The notes below the pieces were generated by a model. That model did not search any database. It saw only the letters and a list, made by a program, of their open reading frames with translations, and was not told the DNA's origin. Positions 1 through 7,326 of a stretch of DNA of 7,626 nt are shown piece after piece. The position numbers and the translations under genes are program-made. Each line of letters starts with the position of its first letter. Within the stretch, counting starts at the first letter, position 1. Origin of the DNA: Bacteroidota bacterium (GTDB lineage: Bacteria; Bacteroidota; Bacteroidia; Sphingobacteriales; Sphingobacteriaceae); NCBI GenBank assembly GCA_013286985.1, contig JABDEQ010000100.1, positions 1 through 7,626 of the forward strand, given 5' to 3'.

Positions 1-438
1 AGCTTTGAAGGTACCCTTGAAACTGAAGGTGATGATTTTGATAATGCAAACATTTATTTTGCATTAAATATTGATAGTATCGATACTAATCAATCTCAAA
101 GAGATGAGCATCTGAAATCGGCTGAGTTTTTCGATGCAGCTCAATTTCCTCAAATTACTTTTAAATCAACATCATTCAAAAAAACTGATGATGATGAATT
201 TAAACTGGTAGGCGACTTAACTGTAAAAGGAGTAACCAAAACTGTAACACTTGATGCAGAATTTGGCGGTTCAACTGATGATTTTTACGGAAATACAAAA
301 GCCGGTTTTGAAGTAACAGGCAAAATTAACCGTAAAGATTTTGGTTTAACCTGGGATGGTGTAACCGAAGCCGGTTCTGTTGTTGTTGGTGAAGACATAA
401 AATTGCTTATTAATATCCAGTTTGCAAAACAAAAATAA
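1..438 (+). CDS. YceI-family protein, 3' part (5' end outside window)
   Basis: Frame 1 is open from the first base to the TAA at 436-438, giving the last 145 residues of a YceI-like protein. YceI proteins are small lipocalin-like beta-barrels of about 170-190 residues, usually exported, that bind isoprenoid-type lipids in structural studies; the physiological role is often unknown. Family signatures seen here are RDEHLKSAEFFDAAQFP at about residues 34-50 of the visible part, followed by the ITFKSTSF strand, the GDLTVKGVTKTVTL stretch, and a C-terminal RKDFGLTW motif. The C-terminus ends in a hydrophobic strand (IKLLINIQF), as is typical. The N-terminus, and any signal peptide, lies outside the window, so export cannot be judged. 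The family call is confident; the specific function is not. Confidence 0.9.
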   Translation, partial: SFEGTLETEGDDFDNANIYFALNIDSIDTNQSQRDEHLKSAEFFDAAQFPQITFKSTSFKKTDDDEFKLVGDLTVKGVTKTVTLDAEFGGSTDDFYGNTKAGFEVTGKINRKDFGLTWDGVTEAGSVVVGEDIKLLINIQFAKQK

Positions 439-452
439 TTGTTGATTTGATA

Positions 453-491
453 AAGTTGGCGGGGTTGATCTGTTATCAATTCCGCCAATTT
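453..491 (+). repeat. Long hairpin downstream of the yceI-like gene
   Basis: Arms 453-469 and 475-491 pair over 17 bp with a 5-nt loop (CTGTT). The core TTGGCGG/CCGCCAA is fully complementary and the stem contains three G-U pairs in plus-strand RNA. No T-run follows, so this is not a classic intrinsic terminator. It could stabilise the 3' end of the yceI-like mRNA or act together with the terminator that follows. Confidence 0.6.
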
Positions 492-507
492 GATGACAAG
501 CCATATC

Positions 508-538
508 AAAAGCCATTTGCGAAAGCAAGTGGCTTTTT
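508..538 (+). terminator. Rho-independent terminator of the yceI-like gene
   Basis: A 13-bp stem (508-520 with 525-537, one G-U pair) is closed by a GAAA tetraloop and ends in a T-run at 534-538. The stem base is A-rich on the 5' side. It lies 70 nt after the yceI-like stop codon and directly before the next gene's promoter, so it should insulate the two genes. Confidence 0.85.
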
Positions 539-564
539 GTCTTCAATTTATTGAGGTATATTTG
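537..564 (+). promoter_or_regulatory. Bacteroidota-type promoter for the YciO-like gene
   Basis: TATATTTG at 557-564 matches the Bacteroidota -7 consensus TAnnTTTG. A TTG at 537-539, within a TTTG, lies 17 nt upstream and fits the -33 element. The -33 element overlaps the T-tail of the preceding terminator. Transcription would start near 568-571, leaving a leader of only a few bases before the ATG at 575. The promoter is inferred from consensus only. Confidence 0.55.
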
Positions 565-574
565 TATTATTATC

Positions 575-1195
575 ATGCTTATAAAAATCTACCCTGAAAA
601 CCCTAACCCCAAAGCTATAGAACAGGTTGTTGAGGTGCTGCGTAAAGGTGGCCTGATCATTTACCCTACCGATACGGTTTATGGTTTGGGATGCGATATT
701 ACCAATCACAAAGCCATTGAAGCTATTTGTAAAATCAGAAACATTAAGCCAGATAAAGCGAATTTTTCTTTCATTTGCTATGATCTGAGCCATATTTCTG
801 ATTATATTAAGCCTATAGATAATGCTACCTTCAGAGTGTTAAAAAAGGCATTGCCCGGGCCGTTTACTTTTATTTTTAATGCCAGCCATAATGTACCGAA
901 GCTACTAAGTTCAAACAAGAAAACGGTTGGTATCAGGGTGCCTGATAATAATATAGCCCGCGAAATTGTTAGGGTATTGGGTAATCCAATTCTTTCAACA
1001 TCAATAAAAGACGATGACGAGATCATTGAATATTCAACCGATCCTGAATTGATTCACGAGAAGTACGAAAATTTAGTTGATATAGTAATTGATGGGGGAT
1101 ATGGAGAGAATGTTCCATCAACCGTTGTCGATTGTACAAATGGCGATTTCGAAATTATCCGCGAAGGCAAAGGCGAGCTGGAAATGTATTTATAA
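575..1195 (+). CDS. yciO: YciO-type Sua5/YrdC-family protein
   Basis: The 206-residue protein spans one YrdC domain, the fold that makes threonylcarbamoyl-AMP for tRNA t6A37 in TsaC/Sua5. Motifs seen are [10 protein letters not shown] (31-40), the KIR nucleotide-binding pair (K53, R55), PGPFTF (94-99), GIRVPD (119-124), PSTVVD (181-186) and REGKG (196-200). The segment [15 protein letters not shown], the length, and STSI at 141-144 without the Asn of the TsaC SxN motif resemble E. coli YciO rather than TsaC. YciO is a paralogue whose in vivo role is less clear, so the t6A function should not be assumed. The ATG at 575 is preferred over an in-frame TTG at 551, because the TTG lies upstream of the predicted transcription start. 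The gene ends 14 bp from the convergent kinase gene. Confidence 0.88.
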   Translation: MLIKIYPENPNPKAIEQVVEVLRKGGLIIYPTDTVYGLGCDITNHKAIEAICKIRNIKPDKANFSFICYDLSHISDYIKPIDNATFRVLKKALPGPFTFIFNASHNVPKLLSSNKKTVGIRVPDNNIAREIVRVLGNPILSTSIKDDDEIIEYSTDPELIHEKYENLVDIVIDGGYGENVPSTVVDCTNGDFEIIREGKGELEMYL

Positions 1196-1209
1196 GCCAG
1201 TAACGGTTT

Positions 1210-3297
1210 TTAGTTTGAGGGCGCTAAATTTTCTTTATTTTTTTTTACCAGCCTGTATATCTTTTCATAGAGCTCTTTTGTATCAAATGGTTTGGATATA
1301 AAATCATTCATGCCAATTTCAATGCAATGTTCAAATTCGCCCTTAATGGTATGGGCAGACATTGCCATAATAGGGATGTCTTTTTTGCTGTCACTTAGCT
1401 CGCGTATTTTGCGGGTAGCCTCGTAGCCATCCATTTCCGGCATTTGCAGATCCATCAAAATAATATCAAAATCATTGTTTTTGTATTTCTCTAGGGCTAT
1501 TAATCCGTTTTCGGCTAAATCGGTTTCAAAACCCTGCTTCTTTAATACTCTTATTACCAGCATCTGGTTTATGAGGTTATCTTCCACAACCAAAATGTTG
1601 ATGCCCTTACCTTTTTGAATGGTGATTGGTGCTGGTTCAGGAATAACAATTGCAACATGGTTCTTAGCTTTTAAAAAGGAGAGTTTAAAATGAAAGTCTG
1701 ATCCGAAACCGGGTTTGCTGTTAAGAAAAATTTCACCGTTTTGTAATTTTACCAATTGTTTAACAATACTTAGTCCAAGTCCCGATCCTCCAAATTTGCG
1801 GGCAGTATCATTGGTGGCCTGTTCAAAACTCTCGAATATTTTTTCCTGTTTTTCGAGCGGGATTCCTATTCCTGTGTCTTTAACTCCAAAATCAAGCAGA
1901 ATGTTATCCTGGTTGTCAGTAACGCAGGTTACCGTGATATTTATTTCTCCTTTTTCTGTGAATTTTATAGCGTTTGAAACAAGATTTAATAATATTTGAT
2001 TTAGCCTTACAGAATCACCAATAATCATATCGGGAATTTTATTGTCTATGTGATGCTTTAAATCAACACCCTTTTGTTTTGATTTAGGTTCCATCATCAG
2101 TATGGTAGTATGAACGATGTCCCTTAAATTGAATGGCATATTATCAAAAACAATTTTACCGGCCTCCATTCTCGAAAAATCGAGGATGTCATTTAAAATA
2201 ACTAATAGGTCATCGCCTGATTTAATGATTATATGGATAAATTCCTGTTGTTCTTTAGTTTCGAGAGATTCTTCCAGCAATTTTGCGAAGCCGAGAATGG
2301 CGTTCATCGGCGTTCTTATCTCATGACTCATTTTAGCCAGGAAAAGTTGTTTTGTCTTTTCGGAAGCTTCGGCTCTTTCTTTCTCTTTTTTGAGTTTTTC
2401 TTCCGTCTCTTTAAGTTCTTTTATATTGCGGGTACTGTGTTCAAGTGTGTCAATCATCTGGTTAAATGAGGTAGCCAGAATACCGATTTCATCACGCGAA
2501 TAAACTTTTACTCTTGTCTCCAACGAGCCTTTACCAATAAGTGTAGCGCCATCAATTATGGCTTTAATGCCCTTTTCTATGCTGCGGCTTACAGAAATGG
2601 TTATTAATATACTTGTGGATCCAATTGTGAGTGACAAGGCAAGCAGTAAACGCAATACAATACCCTCCAGCCACCTGGACCCTTCTCCAAGCGTGAATGA
2701 AAAATCATCTTCAAGTTTTGTAAGATTTCTGTTTATACTTTCGGCCTTGCTCAGTTCTTTATCAATCTCATCCTGTGTGGCCGTTTTGGAAAGTATCATG
2801 CTATGCAGCTTATCACTGATAGCAATTAATTGTTCCATTGTTTCTTCGGCCTGCCCCCAAATAATAATAACCTTACGCAAATAGTAAACGTTGTGAAAAC
2901 GCCTGAGCAAGCTAATCATTCCATCTACATCAACACGTTCGTTGCGCCCTTCAATAAATCCTTGCCGGGCAATGTTCAAATCGGGCTTTGGTTTCAGTAA
3001 TTCAAGCCGGGTTTTATTGTCGCCGTAAGGCACTTTTAAAAAATTACGAAAGTCCTGATAATCTTTTTCATTATGCGAATGTCCGTATACCAGTAAACTA
3101 TAAATGGCATCTTTCTGCGCCTTTGACCATAATCCTTCACCATTTACAAAGGATCTAACAGATGTTAGTGTGCTAACAGAAAACCATAAGGTGCATAGTT
3201 CAACGGTAACCAATAGGGCCATTATACCAACCGTGAAATACAATTTCCTGGCAATAGATATATCTTTTAGTCTCTTCTGCAAGAAAGATATCAGCAT
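1210..3297 (-). CDS. Hybrid sensor histidine kinase (HAMP-HisKA-HATPase-REC)
   Basis: This 695-residue inner-membrane kinase is expected to autophosphorylate on His and pass phosphate to its own receiver domain, then to an HPt partner. Domain order: TM1 (about 20-42), a predicted extracytoplasmic helical sensor region (43-212), TM2 (213-235), HAMP (236-290), a Lys/Glu-rich coiled coil (290-318), HisKA with SHEIRTP (phospho-acceptor H325), HATPase_c with the N box around N442, G1 DTGIGIP (474-480), F box near 488-493 and G2 GGSGLGLS (503-510), then a REC domain with E572/D573, phospho-acceptor D616, S647 and K669. All catalytic residues are present. There is no PAS domain, HPt domain or output regulator in the protein or nearby, so it is an orphan whose target lies elsewhere. 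The sensor region carries a GEGLWSKAQKDA motif just after TM1. The start is the ATG at 3297, with no clear Shine-Dalgarno sequence. The signal is unknown. Confidence 0.95.
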   Translation of the reverse strand: MLISFLQKRLKDISIARKLYFTVGIMALLVTVELCTLWFSVSTLTSVRSFVNGEGLWSKAQKDAIYSLLVYGHSHNEKDYQDFRNFLKVPYGDNKTRLELLKPKPDLNIARQGFIEGRNERVDVDGMISLLRRFHNVYYLRKVIIIWGQAEETMEQLIAISDKLHSMILSKTATQDEIDKELSKAESINRNLTKLEDDFSFTLGEGSRWLEGIVLRLLLALSLTIGSTSILITISVSRSIEKGIKAIIDGATLIGKGSLETRVKVYSRDEIGILATSFNQMIDTLEHSTRNIKELKETEEKLKKEKERAEASEKTKQLFLAKMSHEIRTPMNAILGFAKLLEESLETKEQQEFIHIIIKSGDDLLVILNDILDFSRMEAGKIVFDNMPFNLRDIVHTTILMMEPKSKQKGVDLKHHIDNKIPDMIIGDSVRLNQILLNLVSNAIKFTEKGEINITVTCVTDNQDNILLDFGVKDTGIGIPLEKQEKIFESFEQATNDTARKFGGSGLGLSIVKQLVKLQNGEIFLNSKPGFGSDFHFKLSFLKAKNHVAIVIPEPAPITIQKGKGINILVVEDNLINQMLVIRVLKKQGFETDLAENGLIALEKYKNNDFDIILMDLQMPEMDGYEATRKIRELSDSKKDIPIMAMSAHTIKGEFEHCIEIGMNDFISKPFDTKELYEKIYRLVKKNKENLAPSN

Positions 3298-3614
3298 CTT
3301 AGAAGGATTTAGGTATAAAATTAATATTTATAATGAATTATACGAAAGTTGTTAATTAATAGTTTATGATAAATGATATTATTTAATAATTATTTTTGCT
3401 ATAAAGTCAATTGTTTATTAAGCATTTAAACAGCACAGGAATAATATCCCCACGTTTATATTGACCAATACTTAATAGTATTATAGTGAAATGAAAATGC
3501 AATTTCCGTGCTACATTTTAGCATGCACAAGCACAGCGGCATGGTGAGTTGCCGATATGGTTAGGTGGGATGAATTACAAAAGGTGTGTTTGCCCCGGGT
3601 GGCCTAAAAATATA
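3298..3614. other. Intergenic region between trpA and the kinase gene, no gene seen
   Basis: This 317-bp gap is very AT-rich next to the kinase (3298-3440) and more GC-rich toward trpA (about 3500-3605). I find no tRNA, no convincing ORF and no exact TAnnTTTG box on the minus strand for the kinase. Only weak hairpins are present: AATACT/AGTATT at 3467-3482 and CGGCA/TGCCG at 3537-3554. No good intrinsic terminator follows trpA. The kinase promoter probably lies here but cannot be placed. Confidence 0.6.
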
Positions 3615-4388
3615 TTAACTCGGCCTTATTGATTGAATAAACCCTGGTATCATATCTAAATAATTTTCCGTTCCTAATAATCTTACAAAGGCACTTCCTA
3701 CAATAGCTCCCCGGGCATATGCGGTTGCCTTATTGAATGATTTGGAATCCGAAATACCAAAGCCAATTATAGCCGGATTGTTTAGCTGCATGGCCTTAAT
3801 GCGTTTGTAATAGTCTTCAATATTATCAGATATCTGCAGGTTACCCCCGGTTATTGATGACGATGAAAGCAAATAAATAAAGCCGTTACTTAGCCTGTCT
3901 ATCTTACGGATGCGATCATCGGATGTTTGGGGCGTAACGAGGAAAATATTACTCAAATTATTTGTTTTAAAATAACCGGCATACAACGTTTCGTACTCAT
4001 ACATAGGCAAATCGGGGACAATAATGCCGTCGATACCTATTTCAGCCGCTTTTTTACAGAAGTTTTCTACACCATATTGAACCATTGGATTCACATATCC
4101 CATTAACAGAACAGGGATAGTTACCCGTTTACGTAATTCGGCCAATTGGTCGAACAATAAATGCAGATTCATGCCATTTTCTAACGCTACCTCTGAACTG
4201 TGCTGGACTGTAGGCCCATCGGCAACCGGATCGGAGTAGGGAAAGCCTATCTCCAAAAAATCAACGCCAGCCTTCTCTAAAGCTTCAGCAATATCTATCG
4301 TAGTATTAATTTCAGGATACCCTGCCGTAAAATATATTGATAACAGGTTATCCTTTTTTGAATTGAAAAGCTGATTTAAACGGTTCAT
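3615..4388 (-). CDS. trpA: Tryptophan synthase alpha chain
   Basis: The 257-residue TIM-barrel subunit cleaves indole-3-glycerol phosphate to indole and glyceraldehyde-3-phosphate, and channels indole to TrpB in an alpha2beta2 complex in the cytoplasm. The signature LEIGFPYSDPVADGPTVQ (about 45-62) contains both catalytic acids: E46 (E49 in Salmonella numbering) and D57 (D60). GYVNPM, GIIVPDLP, a YLLSSSSITG loop and a C-terminal GAIVGSAFV phosphate-binding strand complete the family pattern. Length is close to the usual 260-270 residues. It is the last gene of the trpDFBA run, 48 bp after trpB, with a run of degenerate heptads in the gap. It looks intact. No strong terminator is visible after its stop codon. 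Confidence 0.97.
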   Translation of the reverse strand: MNRLNQLFNSKKDNLLSIYFTAGYPEINTTIDIAEALEKAGVDFLEIGFPYSDPVADGPTVQHSSEVALENGMNLHLLFDQLAELRKRVTIPVLLMGYVNPMVQYGVENFCKKAAEIGIDGIIVPDLPMYEYETLYAGYFKTNNLSNIFLVTPQTSDDRIRKIDRLSNGFIYLLSSSSITGGNLQISDNIEDYYKRIKAMQLNNPAIIGFGISDSKSFNKATAYARGAIVGSAFVRLLGTENYLDMIPGFIQSIRPS

Positions 4389-4423
4389 TGTTTAGTTTGT
4401 AGTTGATGGTTTATAGTTCATAG
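4389..4423. repeat. Five degenerate 7-bp repeats in the trpB-trpA gap
   Basis: Read on the plus strand, five consecutive heptads abut the trpA start codon: TGTTTAG, TTTGTAG, TTGATGG, TTTATAG, TTCATAG. Each differs from TTTATAG by at most two bases. On the mRNA strand they form an A-rich unstructured stretch right before the ATG and could help initiation in the absence of a Shine-Dalgarno sequence. Function is inferred only. Confidence 0.5.
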
Positions 4424-4436
4424 CCAAACTATGATG

Positions 4437-5618
4437 TTAGAAATTGAAATATTTAATGTAAGTGTCCAGATCTTTGTCGCCCCGGCCGGAAATGCAGATT
4501 ACTACATTATCTGTTTGTTTAAATTGCATTTTTTCTAAGTGGGCAAGTGCGTGGGCGGTTTCAATAGCCGGAATAATACCCTCCAGTTGTGAACAAAGTA
4601 AGCCGGCCTGTAACGCTTCATCATCAGTAATACTTACATATTGCGCACGGTTAATTTTATATAAGTGTGCGTGCTGCGGCCCAATTCCAGGGTAATCAAG
4701 CCCGGCAGAAATTGAATAAGGTTCAACTACCTGACCGTCATCTGTTTGCATCAGTATGGTGCGACTGCCGTGTAAAACACCTTCGCGGCCCAGGGAAGTT
4801 GTTGCGGCCGAATGCCCGCTGTTCACGCCTTTACCCGCTGCTTCTACAGCAACCAATTTCACACTTTCATCATCCAAAAAATGATAAAACATACCCATAG
4901 CATTACTGCCACCGCCAACACAAGCCATAACGTATTGCGGTAAATCGTTCCCGGTTTTTTCCAGCAGTTGTTTTTTGGTTTCTGCGGATATAATTGACTG
5001 AAAGCGCGCTACCATATCAGGATAGGGATAAGGCCCAACCACAGAGCCGATGATGTAATGCGTATCAACCGGGTTGCCTATCCAATCGCGCAGGGCTTCG
5101 TTGGTGGCATCTTTTAAAGTTTTACTGCCCGAAGTTGCCGGAATAACTTTTGCACCCAGCATTTTCATCCGCGAAACATTGGGTGCCTGGCGGGCCATAT
5201 CAATTTCGCCCATATAAACCACGCATTCAATGCCCATTAAAGCACAAACGGTTGCTGTTGCTACGCCGTGCTGGCCGGCGCCGGTTTCGGCGATGATACG
5301 TTTTTTACCCAAACGTTTTGCCAAAAGAATTTGTCCGATTGCATTATTGATCTTATGCGAACCCGTATGGTTCAAATCTTCGCGTTTAAAGAAGATATTG
5401 GCACCATGTTTTTCAGAATATCGTTTGGCATGATATAAGGGTGAGGGCCGCCCAACATAATTCTTTAAAAGATCATCAAATTCGGCCTTAAAGCCTGCAT
5501 CATTTATAATAGCTAAATATTGCTGGCGTAATTCTTCAACGTTTGGATATAGCATTTCTGGAATATAGGCTCCTCCAAAATCTCCGTAATAACCATGTTC
5601 ATTAACTCCGTAATTCAT
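4437..5618 (-). CDS. trpB: Tryptophan synthase beta chain
   Basis: The 393-residue PLP enzyme condenses indole with L-serine to give L-tryptophan in the TrpA/TrpB complex. The PLP-binding lysine is K89 in HTGSHKINN (84-92). E111 in AETGAGQHG (110-118) matches the catalytic Glu, and GGGSNAMG (235-242) binds the PLP phosphate. The C-terminal ISGRGDKD motif is also canonical. The sequence resembles the conventional TrpB1 class, consistent with a neighbouring trpA, and length is typical (about 395-400). Its ATG shares one base with the trpF stop codon (TAATG at 5620-5616), which indicates translational coupling in one operon. It appears intact. Confidence 0.98.
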   Translation of the reverse strand: MNYGVNEHGYYGDFGGAYIPEMLYPNVEELRQQYLAIINDAGFKAEFDDLLKNYVGRPSPLYHAKRYSEKHGANIFFKREDLNHTGSHKINNAIGQILLAKRLGKKRIIAETGAGQHGVATATVCALMGIECVVYMGEIDMARQAPNVSRMKMLGAKVIPATSGSKTLKDATNEALRDWIGNPVDTHYIIGSVVGPYPYPDMVARFQSIISAETKKQLLEKTGNDLPQYVMACVGGGSNAMGMFYHFLDDESVKLVAVEAAGKGVNSGHSAATTSLGREGVLHGSRTILMQTDDGQVVEPYSISAGLDYPGIGPQHAHLYKINRAQYVSITDDEALQAGLLCSQLEGIIPAIETAHALAHLEKMQFKQTDNVVICISGRGDKDLDTYIKYFNF

Positions 5619-6244
5619 TAGTCTATGTTTTGTTTAATGATGTCAAATGCTTTTTTTAATTTTTCTATATCTTTTACCCCGGGCGACAGCTCAAATTTGC
5701 TGTTGAGGTCAACGCCGTAGAATTGGGGATGATAAATGCTTTTTACAGCTTCAATATTCTCCAAACTCAAACCACCGCTTAAAAAAAACGGAATTTCCAT
5801 TTCGTATTTATCAAGCATGTTCCAATCGAAAGCAATACCCGATCCACCATGGGTCTTTGTTTTGGTATCAAAAAGGAATAAATCGACTTTGTTTTTGTAT
5901 TTATCCAATTGTTTAAAATCAAAATCGTTATCAATTCCGAATGCCTTGATCACTATGGCTTTATCCCGGAGCGATTTGCAAAATGCAGGTGTTTCATTTC
6001 CATGCAGCTGTACAAAATCAAAGTCATACTGATCAATTATACTGCTTATTGTATTTGCATTCTCATTAACAAAAACCACAGTTTTATTGATGTGCGAAGG
6101 GATCAGTTCAAGCGCATCTAAAGATAAATCACCTACAAACCTCGGAGAATCGCCATAAAATATAAATCCCATATAGTCGGGATTTAAAGCCACCACAGCA
6201 CTTATGTTTTCAGGATCTTTTAATCCACAAATCTTTATCTTCAT
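5618..6244 (-). CDS. trpF: Phosphoribosylanthranilate isomerase
   Basis: The 208-residue TIM-barrel enzyme carries out the Amadori rearrangement of N-(5'-phosphoribosyl)anthranilate to CdRP, step 3 of tryptophan synthesis. The general-base Cys is in KICGL (C6) and the general-acid Asp is D126 in [38 protein letters not shown] and the C-terminal LSPGVKD support the call. The ATG at 6244 is preferred: it begins directly with MKIKICGL, as in the family, and lies 1 nt after the trpD stop (TAA-A-ATG). An in-frame TTG at 6256 would only add four residues and overlap trpD. It is a stand-alone TrpF, not fused to TrpC. trpC, often found between trpD and trpF, is absent. Confidence 0.96.
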   Translation of the reverse strand: MKIKICGLKDPENISAVVALNPDYMGFIFYGDSPRFVGDLSLDALELIPSHINKTVVFVNENANTISSIIDQYDFDFVQLHGNETPAFCKSLRDKAIVIKAFGIDNDFDFKQLDKYKNKVDLFLFDTKTKTHGGSGIAFDWNMLDKYEMEIPFFLSGGLSLENIEAVKSIYHPQFYGVDLNSKFELSPGVKDIEKLKKAFDIIKQNID

Positions 6245-6245
6245 T

Positions 6246-7235
6246 TTAGTTTTCAACTAAAGTTTCAAAGCTTTTAAGCGCTTTTTTACTTGTAAGAGCC
6301 TCTTCTGCCTCGTAAAAACTATCGGCGAAGCTTTTTGCCGGGGTAATGGTTTTTATAGCTAATGCAGCGTTGCATAAAACAACATTGTTTTGTGCGGCGG
6401 TTGCATTGCCACTTAACACCGTCATAAAAATATCTGCCGATTCTTTCACGCTATTCCCACCTAATATTTCATTTGGATTCAGCTGTTTAAAACCCAATGC
6501 CTCAATGCTATTTATTTTTTCGCCTTCGGCAGAGAATGTTTTAAAATCGCAGGTCAATGAAACCTCATCGTAGCCATCCAATGCGTTTAAAATGGTATAG
6601 CGCGTATTTGATTTTTGATACAGATAAGCATAAACTCTGGCCAGCTCCAGGTTAAATACGCCAACCAGCTGATTTCCGGGTTTTGCCGGATTTACCAGCG
6701 GCCCCAACATATTGAAGAATGTTTTAACACCTAATTCCTTACGGATAGAGGCAACAGTTTTCATAGCCGGATGAAATAAAGGCGCATGCAAAAAGCAAAT
6801 ATTGGCGTCATCGATATTGGTTTTCAATTTATCAGTATCATTAGTAAACTGATAACCCAAAAACTCCATCACATTTGATGAACCACAACCTGATGAAACA
6901 CCATAATTGCCATGTTTAGCCACTTTATAGCCCGCGCCTGCAACCACAAAAGAGGCAAGGGTTGATATATTGAATGTATCTTTTCCATCGCCACCGGTGC
7001 CGCAAAGGTCAATTACTTCATCAGTTTCCAGGTCAATAGGCAGGCATAGCTCCAGCATGGCATCACGAAAACCTTCCAGTTCGTTCACGGTAATGCTGCG
7101 CATGCAATAGGCCGTCATAAAAGCCGCCATTTGCGAGTTGTTGTATTTGCCTTGCGCAATAGCCGTCAAAATATCTTTTGATTGCTCGCGGGTAAATGTT
7201 TTGTGTTCAAAAAGATGATTTAATATTTGTTTCAT
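6246..7235 (-). CDS. trpD: Anthranilate phosphoribosyltransferase
   Basis: The 329-residue enzyme transfers phosphoribose from PRPP to anthranilate, step 2 of tryptophan synthesis. It has the helical N-terminal domain and the PRPP loop CGTGGDGKDTFN, with GTGGD at 79-83. KHGN follows at 107-110, then SSGCGSSN, NMLGPLVNP (175-183) and DGYDEVSL, with D223/E224 for Mg2+ binding. It is a stand-alone PRT with no TrpG amidotransferase fused. The ATG at 7235 is preferred. An in-frame TTG at 7271 would start inside a terminator stem and add an atypical MPVMVTLFLYPA leader. It is the first gene of the trpDFBA run. Its first codons are copied in inverted orientation just upstream, and an intrinsic terminator ends about 9 nt before the ATG. 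Confidence 0.97.
   Translation of the reverse strand: MKQILNHLFEHKTFTREQSKDILTAIAQGKYNNSQMAAFMTAYCMRSITVNELEGFRDAMLELCLPIDLETDEVIDLCGTGGDGKDTFNISTLASFVVAGAGYKVAKHGNYGVSSGCGSSNVMEFLGYQFTNDTDKLKTNIDDANICFLHAPLFHPAMKTVASIRKELGVKTFFNMLGPLVNPAKPGNQLVGVFNLELARVYAYLYQKSNTRYTILNALDGYDEVSLTCDFKTFSAEGEKINSIEALGFKQLNPNEILGGNSVKESADIFMTVLSGNATAAQNNVVLCNAALAIKTITPAKSFADSFYEAEEALTSKKALKSFETLVEN
7165..7228 (-). repeat. 64-bp inverted repeat, arm inside the trpD coding start
   Basis: This arm covers trpD from within codon 3 to codon 24. Its reverse complement is identical over all 64 bases to 7298-7361 on the plus strand. Identity stops sharply at both ends, where trpD continues GGCT and the copy continues ATGA. 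A shared AAACAA with a 2-base length difference suggests slightly longer, imperfect homology on the spacer side. Confidence 0.97.
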
Positions 7236-7243
7236 AGCCGGGT

Positions 7244-7276
7244 ATAAAAAAAGGGTTACCATAACTGGCAACCCTT
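7244..7276 (-). terminator. Intrinsic terminator or attenuator just before trpD
   Basis: On the minus strand an 11-bp stem (AAGGGTTGCCA with TGGTAACCCTT, one G-U pair) with a GTTA loop is followed by a run of seven or more T (plus-strand A-run 7246-7252). It points into trpD, and the ATG lies about 9-10 nt past the T-run. There is no T-run on the plus side, so it is unidirectional. It could be an attenuator in the trp leader or a relic terminator of a lost upstream gene. No Trp-codon leader peptide is seen upstream. Confidence 0.8.
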
Positions 7277-7294
7277 CTGAATATGTTAAAAAAA

Positions 7295-7326
7295 CAAAAA
7301 TATTAAATCATCTTTTTGAACACAAA
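7295..7326 (-). promoter_or_regulatory. Candidate Bacteroidota promoter for trpDFBA
   Basis: On the minus strand, TTTG (7326-7323), a 20-nt spacer, and TATTTTTG (7302-7295) match the Bacteroidota pattern TTTG-N19/20-TAnnTTTG. The -33 element and spacer lie within the inverted copy of trpD, and the -7 box straddles its edge. Transcription would start near 7288-7291, giving a leader of about 50 nt made up almost entirely of the terminator hairpin. The stretch is T-rich, so chance matching is possible. Confidence 0.45.

Noticed and set aside
551..574. TTG start at 551 for the YciO-like gene
   Set aside because: It precedes the predicted -7 box, so it would not be transcribed from that promoter; the ATG at 575 gives the usual family N-terminus and length.
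1715..2884. Plus-strand ORFs of about 70-110 codons opposite the kinase
   Set aside because: They are antisense shadows of a fully intact kinase gene and match no recognisable family.
3456..3547. Small ORFs in the trpA-kinase gap: 28 codons on minus (3542-3456) and 18 codons on plus (3491-3547)
   Set aside because: No family resemblance, no initiation signal and lengths expected by chance in open AT-rich sequence.
3560..3614. Terminator after trpA around the CCCCGGG sequence
   Set aside because: Only 3-4 bp of pairing can be found and no T-run on the minus strand follows it.
6242..6256. TTG start at 6256 for trpF
   Set aside because: It adds only MKTK and overlaps trpD; the ATG at 6244 starts at the conserved KICGL motif.
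7233..7271. Longer trpD start at a TTG (7271) adding MPVMVTLFLYPA
   Set aside because: The extension lies within the terminator stem and U-run and is not like TrpD N-termini; the ATG at 7235 fits the family numbering of motifs.
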